Shown: piece by piece, positions 46,996 to 57,400 of the stretch | Numbering within the stretch: the first letter of the stretch is position 1 | How the letters are laid out: each line of letters begins with the position of its first letter | Source: Polydactylus sextarius | Lineage: Eukaryota > Chordata > Actinopteri > Polynemidae | DNA length: 64,000 nt | Direction: 5' to 3' | NCBI GenBank assembly: GCA_016801845.1 | Contig: CM028931.1 | Span: 15,390,305 to 15,454,304, forward strand | Made by a program: the position numbers and the translations under genes | Notes under the pieces: generated by a model | The model's input: the letters and a program-made list of their open reading frames with translations, nothing else | Databases searched by the model: none | Told to the model about the DNA's origin: nothing

Positions 46996-48145
46996 GAGCT
47001 GAAACACTTGAAAACACTCGTCCACTTTAACATAAACGTGAAAATAAAAGACTTGTTAAACTAAACTAGCAAAGTTTCAAACTCAAGTTAAAAAAAAAAA
47101 AAAAAAAAAAACTTCCCTTCGATTAAAGATTAACCAACGCTTTGTTTTGGAAAAAAAAAAAAAAAAAGAAAGAACCGTGTGCAATATATTTTACACTGGA
47201 AACAAAGCGAGCGAAGTTCATATGAAGAAAGATGTAATTCGTTTTGACGAAAGTCCGTTACGCCATAGTCGTGTGGTGTCGTTAGAGCAGCAGATGGGTC
47301 GCCAACAGAGAAATGGCTATTTAATCATGAAGGGGGTGGTTGAGGTGTGGTCCTGGAAGAGTTTGGGGGGTGAGGAGGGGATTAACATGGTCTGGTGGCT
47401 ATTAATTTCAATCGTGTGCAACAGAAATATAAATCCGGTCTTCAATAATCAGAGTGTGTCCGTATCAACCGTGCACAGTTTGTCCATCCGACGCAGTCGG
47501 TACGTAAAGTAGGGTAATGACACATAGTCACGCTGTCGACGGCTACATTGTCGATTTTGTCAGCGACTTTGGTGGTTTGACATGACTCAGACAAAGATGT
47601 CTTTTTTTTTTTTTTTTGCTTAAAACTTTCAATATATATTTCTCAACGTACAAAAAGCAGCAGTTTGAAGTTCCTTGTCACTGTTGATTTCAACACGATC
47701 GAGCTCCTTCCTCTTTTTATTCTCAGGTTTTTTTTTTTTTTTTTTTGATGATGATATGATTGCAGAACGAGTTTAAAGGGGCCTACCCAATCGTATATAA
47801 AAGCTGCTTACGGGCCTCTTTTAGCACAGCCGAGGACAGTAGGGTTTGTACTTGATAGGGGATTTCTGCGAGCCAGCCCTCTTTTCCCTACCATAATTAG
47901 GCCACCCACATTCACAGTCATGCGCCTTTTCAGATGGTGACTGTAAGATTTTTTTTTTTGGGACCTTCCACACACATAAACACACAAAGAAGAATATGTA
48001 ATGATTTACAGAAGAAAGAACGTGGCACTTAAATAACACAAAACCGCTTTTGTCCTGGTTTGAAAACATGACTTAACATAACATAACATGGAAAGTGTGT
48101 AATTTCAGAATAATGTGGGAGTTAGAAAGCTAATGAATAAATTAA
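46996..48145. other. Gene-free spacer
   Basis: Poly(A/T) runs near 47,090, 47,150, 47,600 and 47,730. 47,770-47,950 looks single-copy and could be a noncoding element, but I have only texture to go on. No gene recognised. Confidence 0.45.
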
Positions 48146-48149
48146 CTTT

Positions 48150-48400
48150 CTGACAGTTAGTAGGATACTACCTCCAATAAACAGTAGAAGAAGAAAAGAG
48201 AATATTTGGACTATTTATCTGTATAATTTTATGACAAATAGTAGGATACTACCTCCAATAAACAGTAGAAGAAGAAAAGAGAATATTTGGACTATTTATC
48301 TATCTAATTTTATGACAAATAGTAGGATACTACCTCTAATAAACAGTAGAAGAAGAAAAGAAAGAATATTTTTGACTATCAATCAATCTAATACATATAT
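48150..48400 (+). repeat. Three-unit copy of the family G array
   Basis: Three units with aggatactacctccaataaa and cagtagaagaagaaaaga, the same orientation as 31.8 kb, about 15 kb away. It is followed by A/T-rich sequence (48,400-48,520). Confidence 0.9.
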
Positions 48401-48599
48401 ATGCTCACATACATACACACATATATTACACGTAATAATATAATATATATATATATTATATTAGTAATATATTAGTAATATATAATATATAGTAATAGTA
48501 TAGTAATATATAGTTCCCTGATTAAAAAAAAAACTAAAACTGAATGTGGAAGTTATGTAATTTCTATAGGTGTTTCGTGTTCAGTGCAATGTTACATGA

Positions 48600-48830
48600 C
48601 ATGGGAAAGAGAGAGGGGGAGTGTCCGCCATTATCCGCGACGTGATTGGCTAATGTCCGTGACGTGTGAAGATTGATAGCGATTTGGACCAATGAGCGGC
48701 CGCGCTCGGTCCCAACGTCCCCGCCCCTTCTCCGGCTGGCCGCAGAGCCGACGTTGAAGGGAGCGTTTGTCTCGGGACGGGGGGGATCGGTGCCGTTATG
48801 TGTCGAAGTGTTGGTTACATCCAACTGTAA
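48600..48830 (+). promoter_or_regulatory. pik3r1 p85-alpha promoter region (GC-rich)
   Basis: GC content rises sharply here after A/T-rich spacer. It holds a reverse CCAAT (ATTGG at 48,644-48,648), a forward CCAAT at 48,689-48,693, a CCCCGCCCC GC box at 48,719-48,727, a GCCATTAT YY1-like word near 48,627 and two GACGTG words. No TATA box at a fixed distance. The start site is not determinable by eye. Confidence 0.6.
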
Positions 48831-49074
48831 CAGTTTGTTCTACTCGTTAAACCGGATTTAAATCCAGGCGGATGATATTTGTTTTGTGTGTTTTTTTTGT
48901 TTTTTTTTTTAAGCCGGACCGATAACGGAAGTATTAAGAGTTTGTATTTGCAAGTTGTTGGTTTTTTTTTTTTTTTTTTTTAGCTAAACAACAGCGTCAG
49001 AGAAGTTAAACCAAGCTGGGAAACGTTGAATTTATATGGAAGAGCAGCGTTTGGATTTGTTACGTGAAGACTCG
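48830..49074 (+). other. pik3r1: pik3r1 noncoding exon 1 (5' limit uncertain)
   Basis: The sequence ends ACTCG before a strong GTATGT donor at 49,075. Human PIK3R1 also has an untranslated first exon. The exon start is a guess placed after the promoter motifs. It holds an ATG at 49,036 that opens a short upstream frame running into exon 2. Confidence 0.45.
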
Positions 49075-50038
49075 GTATGTAACTTTCACGTCCTTCATCG
49101 ATAAATATCCACATTTTTTGCTACTTAACGTCAAAACACGACGTTAATAAAAACGATATATACATGTTTAAATAACGTAGATATGTGTAACTTAGCTTAC
49201 TTTATCCTTTAGCGTTAGCTTGTAGTCGTTTCCAACTTGTAAAACGACATTTTTATTAATGTTAAACAACTATTTTCTTCATTTACCGTCGTTTAATCGC
49301 TTCTTTCCGACCCTAACGTCGCGTTTTAAATAATAATTATCGTTATTAATTCGTGTGTTTAGCTAATTAATCCAAGTCGGTAGTGTTAGCATGTTAGCTA
49401 ACTTAGCTAACTCCACTCGACGTTTTTTTTTTTCCTCTTTTTCTTCTTAAGTCTTCTGCAAAACTCTTATAAAAAAAACACTTTTGCAAACGTGCAAACG
49501 TTTTCTTAAATATATCACCTAAAAGCTGACGTTTGTTTTGTAAACGTGGATAAAGTTGCTTGTAGTTAAAAGTTATTTTTTAAAGAGCAGTGTCAGCGAT
49601 GTGGATTAAAAAAAAAAAAAAAGCTGTCAACGATGATGCTAATGTTAGCATCTCCCAACATTAGCAACCGTATGTTGGCTTGAACAAGGCGACCTACTGA
49701 GCCAGAAACCCTGGGATGTAATTGTCACAACGGATTACGAACAAGCTTTAATTTATATCAGATAGATAGTTGTGCAACTGAAGTAGATAATAGCCATGTT
49801 TAACTTATTAAATCCATGTTTTAGTGTGTTAAAATGATGCAAATGCCTCTTTTGTGGTGTTTAGGTGTTACAAAGTTTTTATAAAGTGTTAATAAAGGTC
49901 TTATAACTTCTAAATTACCTTACTGATGCTGATGTTATCTCATAAAGTTTTTACATCTCGTGTGTTTGATGCATAACTGACTTATGCGATGTTTTTTTTT
50001 TTTTTTTTTTGCAAATGGCCTCCGCTCTCATCTTACAG

Positions 50039-50641
50039 GTACCGGTTGCATTCTCCAGATCGCAGCTGCATGCCGTTTACTGATGGGTACGTACCGTGAG
50101 GCGACACGCCAAGAGAGCTGCTACACGTCGTCAGAAAAGACGCGAACTGCGAAAGAATGAAGACGAGCTAGGTCGCTGTCGTCTGCCGAGACTTGAAACG
50201 TATAATTTAGTGAGAGAGAGAGAGAGAGACGATTACAAGAAGAAAGAAAGAAAAAAGAAAGCTTGTCTTCTTAAGAGAGAACGCGTCAAGACAAAGTGAT
50301 CAATATGAGTGCTGAGGGATATCAGTACAAGGCGCTTTATGACTACAAGAAGGAGAGGGAGGAGGACATTGATCTGCGTGTGGGGGATATATTGTTGGTA
50401 AGCAAAGGAGCTCTGGTGGCTCTTGGGTACAGTGATGGACTAGAACAGAGGCCGGAGGACATTGGATGGCTGCCAGGCTTCAATGAAACCACTCAGGAAA
50501 AAGGGGACTTCCCTGGGACGTATGTCGAGTACATCGGAAAGAAATGGATCTCGCCCCCGACGCCGAAGCCGAGGCCTCTCAGACCTTTACCTGTAGCTCC
50601 GGGCCCCTTCAAGGCGGAGGCGGACTGTGACACAGAGCAAG
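50039..50641 (+). CDS. pik3r1: pik3r1 exon 2: 5' UTR end, start codon, SH3 domain
   Basis: The acceptor CTTACAG ends at 50,038, the coding start is ATG 50305-50307 and the strong donor is GTGAGT at 50,642. The SH3 signature is Ala-Leu-Tyr-Asp-Tyr with an acidic RT loop (Lys-Glu-Arg-Glu-Glu-Asp-Ile-Asp), then Ile-Gly-Trp-Leu and Gly-Asp-Phe-Pro-Gly-Thr-Tyr-Val. An upstream GTG in the same frame as the ATG is ignored in favour of the conserved ATG. The leader (50,039-50,304) holds short upstream ATG frames. Confidence 0.95.
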
Positions 50642-53367
50642 GTGAGTTAATGTGAAACCGTCACACAGGTTCAAACATTTACCACCAAAGTACATCTAAC
50701 GTCTTTGTTTTTGCAGCTTTGCGCCGCGCGTTTCGCGTAAAACGTCCTCACCCCGTCGAAGTCTTCGCTTCGTTCCGTTTATCTTCGGCCACATTTCTAT
50801 CATTCGTTTCTACCCCCTCCTCTCCCATCTGTCGGGAGAAGTTGCACAAGTTGTCACGGCTTCTGGTCACGTGACGAGTATAACATGTCAGCTATGCGAT
50901 AACAGGTGGTCGGATGCGTCTGCGAGCTCGCTTCTCGTATCACATCGTCTTTTTTTCCCCACTTATTGACAACTTATAAAGTTAAGAAGAAAAAAAAAAG
51001 CATAAACAAAGCAACTCCCTTCCTCAGGATCTGCGATTCTACTTTAATTAAGTGCGAGAAAAAGATGCTGATTTTGCACAGCGATGTCTGCCCCCTCCTC
51101 TCCTCTTTTGTGCAGCTGCACTGAATGTAAACCAAGCTAAGTCCCAGAGGACAATGGCAAACGTTGGCGAGCATCCAGGCTATGCTACACTAGAACATCT
51201 CATGCCAACCATATGTTACCAGCGGATATCATCTGTGTTTCTCGACAAAGACTGCCATCTTAGGGGAGTTTAATTCCCATATCGCTGTTGAGACATGATG
51301 ATTAGATCACTACATATGGGTGATTAAAACATATTACGCCGCAGAAAGTCTGGGGCAAAGAGTGGGGGAGGGAGAAGCGTTAACTACGCTTGCGTTAAAG
51401 CGCAACATGTGCTCGTACACAAACACAAAAAGCGTGGAAACCCGTAAACCCGTTTATTTACGCTTTCGGACGAAAGTTAAGACGGGCGGCGCTCCGCCAT
51501 TTTAGCCGAACGCAATCTGAAACGATCTCATGAGTCGACATAAAGAGATTATAATCACGTCTTCCTCTACGAGACGGTGGATGTGAAGCGGCCTCATGAG
51601 CGAGCAATCAGGATGTTGCTTCACTGCCGTTACAGCTGAATCATACAGTTTTTTTTTTTTTTTGTGTCTTTACTGAAACGCTGACCCCTCTTATTACATT
51701 CCACTCGCGTGAATTTCAAGACGAAACGACCCCCTCCTCCTCTTTTTGATGTTTTGAGTCGAGGCGCAACTATGAAGCTCAATTAAAACTTAGCGACTTA
51801 ACAAATGTGCGCTTATTCTTACTCTGCTCACCTAAGGAGCAGCTGTAGCTTCTCCTTTTTTTTTTTTTTAAGTTTCTAGCTTCTTTGTGGTGCGATTGTG
51901 AAATTCTTTGCTTTGTTTTTTTTTCTTCTTCTTCTTCTCCTTCTTCTTGCTTCGCAGGGCGAGTGCGCGTATGAAGGGGGCATGTGTTTTGAATGGGGTT
52001 GTGTCGTGGTTGAGTGGCAGCGAGTGTGAATGTAGCACCGGGAGAAGAAAAGTCTCTGTGTCCTGGACTCGGTGTGTGTGTGTGAAGGAAGGGAAGGTGT
52101 GTGTGTTAAAGCAGAGAGAGAGAGAGCCCCTGTGCTAACTAAGCAAAGGGGTCAGCGCATGGGATAGTGTGCAAAAGGATCAAGACTAGGAGCTGCAGAG
52201 TTCGGAGCTTGGCAAAAGGGGGCTGAAGCAGGAATGGGGTGGGTGTTGGTAGGATGGGAGGGTGGTGGGTGGAGGTTGCATGCCCAAGGGGGCTTTGAAG
52301 AGGGGCTGTATGATGGAGGCAGGGCTCTTGTTGCTCCCAGAGTGTTTGTGATTTATTGCGCACCACCACCGAGGGATCTCACTCCCTTTCCTCCTACTCC
52401 TTTCTTTAATGTTTTGATAGCTCCTACAGTCAACTCTGGCAGGGGGAATGGAGGCTTGGAAAGGGGGCCTCTCCTCCTCTACTCCTCCTCCTCCTCCTCC
52501 TCCTCTAGGAGCCACAGGGGTTTTACATGAGTGCAGCAGATGTGGAGAGAGAAGGGAGAAGAGAGAGAGGGCCGGGCTGGGAAACTATTCCGCCTCATTC
52601 CAGCTTTTTTTTTTTTAAACATTAAAGTGTTGCTCCTTTTTCTGGGCCTCTCAGTTCAGCTCGGCTGAGAGGACATACGTGTGTTTAGTCGCGCCAAAAG
52701 AGAGGAGGAAACTTAACTCAAGCAGCTTTACTCGCTCAAACAAACATGCAAAGTTTATCTCCCAGATGTTCGAGATGTACGTAAAAAAACAAAATAACTG
52801 CCCGTCACCCTACGTGCTCTCGAACGTGTCGAGTCTTGTTTCGAAATATTTCGACCCGACTCGCGGCTCGACCTCCGGCTGGTCTTCTATCTTACATCTT
52901 ATCGTTTTGAAACTTTAACATTTGCGTCCGTACGAGCACGATTACTACAGATTCTTTTATGTAACCAGATTTTTATTTTTTTCCCTCTCTCTCCACTTGT
53001 GTTTTTGTGTAGTAGATTATCTATACAGGACGTCTGGGTACATGTAGCACACTTAGCATATGAGAGAGAGAGAGAGAGAGAGAGACCTCTGCATAGCTGG
53101 AGATTGAGATAATGTAACTCTCCTTCTTTGGGCCTCTTTAGTACTCACGCTGACATCTGCTGTATTGAACACACTTTATATATATTTCCTCCTTTTCTAC
53201 TAATAGTTCACTCACTTAAAAACTTGGACACGCAACAAGTGTTTTTTTTTTTCTTCCTTTTGGTTTTGCTTTCAGTCAGATCGGTTCTCACATCAGTAAA
53301 TCCGCACAACGTTTCGTTTTAGATGGTATGAGCGGTGGTGGTGGTTGGGTTAGAGGTGGAGGGCGCT

Positions 53368-53398
<31 letters not shown>

Positions 53399-54408
53399 TG
53401 CACGGTAGACTGATTTTGTAGCTTTGTGATGAATCGGTATTGTGCTAAGTGCTGATCGCAGTAACTTGGTGCGGCGACACAATGCAACGAGCGGCGGGGG
53501 ACAATGGACGTTTCGGAAGCGCTGAATGGGGAAACTTTTTTTTTTTTTAAACACCACATTGTTCGTATTGACCCCGAATATAAGACAGTATTAGTCTGGA
53601 GAAAAAAAAAAAAAAACAACAGGTGGCTTCTTCTTCTCTCACACATTAAATGAGACATTAAGTTAACGAACAGTAGAGGAGACGGTGTTTCCACCGAGGA
53701 AGTTCCCGGGAGCGCGTAGGGGCCCGGGAACTTTTCAGAAACGACGCCTCTTGAGTTACAACCGATCACCACCAGGTCGACCTTAAAACCCCAAACAAGA
53801 ACTTTTAGGTTCCTGAGTTTCGCTTAACAGGAACTGTCCCTCCGGTGGAGACACGCGCCAGTTCCTGTAAAATTACCCGGATGTTCCTGCAGTGGAAACG
53901 CAAACTGCGGCAAAATTGTGGCGGTGATAACTGTCCCACCAAGTGGTTGGTAGCCGCAACGCTAATGCTAACGCTCGCGTGTTAGATGTTAGACGTTTAT
54001 ATATCGAGTCCCGACCCAGACAAGCTCCCGTCTCGTCTTGATGTCTTTATCGTCCAACAAAAATCCCAGATGATGTATTCTTGCCACTACAGATCATCGT
54101 CTTATATTCAGGGTCAATAATAATCACGTTTCGCCATCGCTAATCAGAGAGAAGAGGGAGGGAGAGGGAGGGATGAGGCGTCAAATCCAACACTTGCTAA
54201 CGTCAGACTCGAGCTGGATTTAAATATATTTTTGGCTCCAGAGAGTTTTCCGTCAACCGGACGGAGCGTTTCTGATGCGCGTGTGTCGCGTCGTAAAGGA
54301 GCTAACGCACGGTGCGAAGTTTCATTAAAAAAAAAAAACACGTGGTTTCGGTGCGTTTAGCAGCATCTAGTGGAGTTCAAAGACTCGAGCGTTTATAACT
54401 GTTTCTCA

Positions 54409-54447
<39 letters not shown>

Positions 54448-57400
54448 AGTCTGAATAAGCAAATCTTCTTTACTGGAGTCGAGCACGTCTGCAAGCAGGA
54501 TTAGAGACCGAGAGAGAGACGGTATGATGATGATAAGACAAGAGCAAGTCAAGAGGAACAGCAGGTATTTCAAATATGTGATGTATTAAAGTGGAGGAGG
54601 GAGGACAAGGTGTGTGTTGCCTCGTGTTGAGGAGGTGTGGCGTTACATAATGATCCGATTCTCTCTTTTGTTTTTTTTGTCTCGTTTCAGTCACACTATA
54701 GTTGCTATTAAAAATAGATTAGCTTACTTAGATCGCTTCGGTTTAAACACACTTCTACTTGTGGTTTTTAACAACTTGTCAGTATTTCTCTCTCTCTATG
54801 TCTTTGTGTGTGTGTTGTTTCTCCTTTTGCCCAATGTGTGAGGTCAAATTGACACAAACTTGACAAAAAAAAAAAACCCACAAAACCCAACCCTTTTATT
54901 TTTTAACACCTCTTCAATCCACACGCCGAAGGCGATTATCAATTAAAAATGAGCGAACGAATGTGGCCGCTAAGACAAACATGCGCCTCCTGATTTAATC
55001 AGTCTGTTGCGCGTCAGGACACCTGCGTAGCGTTTTTTTTCCAGCGGCGATCTTGTCTGCGTCATCGTCGCCTCCGTCTCTCTCTCTCTATATAGGGTTA
55101 ATCTATCAAGCTGTAGCAACAGCCTCCTCATTGGCTGCCGCTTTAACTCCTGCGCCTTCACCGTCCCGCCTGCAGGGGGAGACATTGCCCGACTTATATT
55201 ATCTATAGCTGCTGTCGACCGTCAGCACGAGCGTGTCCAAGCGTGTCAGATCCTCTGTTTTATGTAACTTATTGCTCCATAATGCACCTTCATCAGGGTT
55301 TACTACCTTTTTTTTTTTTTTTTTTTGCACACAGAGCCTGAAAATGCTGGTTACTTGACCAAATCTTTAAATTTAACCCGTGTAGTTTTGTCGGTGGTGC
55401 CCCAGCCTTGTCCTGTCTTGTCTGCAGCCGTCTGCACTCGCTTCTTAGGTTAAAATGCCCCCCCCCCCCCCTCCCCTCCCCACACCACCACAGCAGCAGC
55501 AGCAGCGGCAGCAACAGCAGCAGCTGCTGACTTCCTCAACCTGTGGTTGGCGAGTTGTCTGACTCGACGGGTGAGGTGGGGGGGCCCGAGGCATTCTGGG
55601 ATATCATGAGCAGCGTCTGGCAAACACGCAGGCTTGTAGGGACACGTCCGAGTGGGTCGGAGGAAGGTGGTAGTGGTGGCGAGGGACTATCACAATCAGC
55701 TGTTGCAGACACAACAAGTTCAGTATGTTTCTGTCTTGTTGATCGTCAAGTTAATTCATCCCCATCAGGACTTTGGTGTAAAATGAACTTTTTAGTTAGC
55801 TTGAAGACGTCGCTATTTTAAACCATTAAAACACATCAAAGTAGCTTCACACTTCCCTGCTGCTGTAACAAAGGTCCTGACGATTAAAACGAGACGTTGA
55901 GAAGTTTGTAAGACTTTTTTTTACAGTTCGGACCCAGAGGTAGTTTATTGACGAATTGTCAGAACAGAGATGGTACAAAGAGAGTTTCAAAGGGCGCAAA
56001 ATCCATGAATCTGCACAGAATCAGTTCGTGTTCGTCAATATCAGTAGCTACCTCGGTGCCCCAATCACTAGCATGGTAAAAACGATAAAAATAACAATGT
56101 TCGTGATGTAACAGGTTAGCGTAGTTTAGCTCAAACATGAAACTGGTTGTCGTGTTTTAACAAACCTAAAGTTAATTTTACAACCAACGTTTCCTTTAAA
56201 GTAACGCGAGAGCAGCACCACGATTTCAAAATTTTGTTTGTTTATTTCTCGAGTCGTTTCCACGGTTCCACGGCATCGTTTGATCCCGGCGCCAAGGCAT
56301 CTCAAAAGTCGTCGCCGTCGATAGCTCCCAAACATTTCTGTCATGTTTTCTTCTCGCTCTGCGCCGCCGCTGCCACTCGATACAATTCCACCGCCGCTGA
56401 AACTATCACGTCGTTGACAGTACCGAGAAGCAACTCTATCTATCTACGACCGCCGCGTCGCGTCAATCATAAAGATCCAAGTCAGAGCGAGAGGAAACAT
56501 ACGTGTATATATATAGAGATACATTTATATTATTAGCGAGTTATCACCAGGCTGTTTTAAAGGATCGACGATGGAGGATGCGTCCGTCAGCCGGTTTTCA
56601 TAGATGAAGATAAAGAACAGAAGGTGGGTTTGCGTCGGACGTTCGAAAGGTTTAAATTTAGCTCCAGGTTGTGAGTCGAGTTTCTCAGAAACAGGTTTGG
56701 CTGCAGAACGGCAGCCGTGTTAGATGTCTTGTCTGGGAGGAAAGGTTATACTTCCAAAAGGTGTGCGATGGCAGCACGGCGTGTCTCCATCTCTATTTAG
56801 GGAAACTTTGCTGTTCATCTCAGAGTTCACTACTTCTGAGAAAAACCCCCTCCTCTTCTTCTTCTTCTTCTTCTTCTTCTCCAATAATGTCTTCCAGATG
56901 ACCAGTTGTCCTACATGCTAAGTTGTGTGTTGACTTTCGGTAATGCTGTTTCTTCACACGCAACATGGCCGCCTCAGAGAGTTAGAGAGAGGATGTGGAG
57001 TTGGATGAAGTGGTTCATTATTTGTCTGATTGAAGTTCAACTTCAAGCATCAATATATATATATTTATATAAATAAAGTAGAAAGAAAGCGGCGACCAGA
57101 AAGGCTTCCATTCATTCATAGTTCGCTCGTTCGGACCGAAAAACAGTCGAGTCCTTTCAGGGAAAAAAAAAAAAGTGTTTTTTTTTTCCTGCAAATCCAA
57201 ATAAAAATCCCCGCCAACCTCCTCTCTCTACCTCCGTCCTTTCATGTCCACACCTGGGTACAAAGTTCTGACGGAAAGAAAAAAAAATCAAGTCTGGTTT
57301 ACCTCATATCACAGAGTATTTACTCAGTTCCCCGCCTCGCCAAACCCTAACTTTACCGCTCAGCGCCTCCTTTTCTCTGTAAGGCAGCGCTCTGGTCTCG

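Noticed and set aside
11700..48560. CD180 or another gene between mast4 and pik3r1
   Set aside because: Human has CD180 in this interval, but no leucine-rich-repeat frame or any conserved exon was recognised here.
50096..50299. Basic 67-codon frame just before the p85 start
   Set aside because: It opens with GTG, not ATG, and is low-complexity Arg/Lys sequence in the 5' leader.
52139..52530. Overlapping sense and antisense frames in pik3r1 intron 2
   Set aside because: Low-complexity Pro/Gly/Ser sequence with no splice support or recognisable domain.
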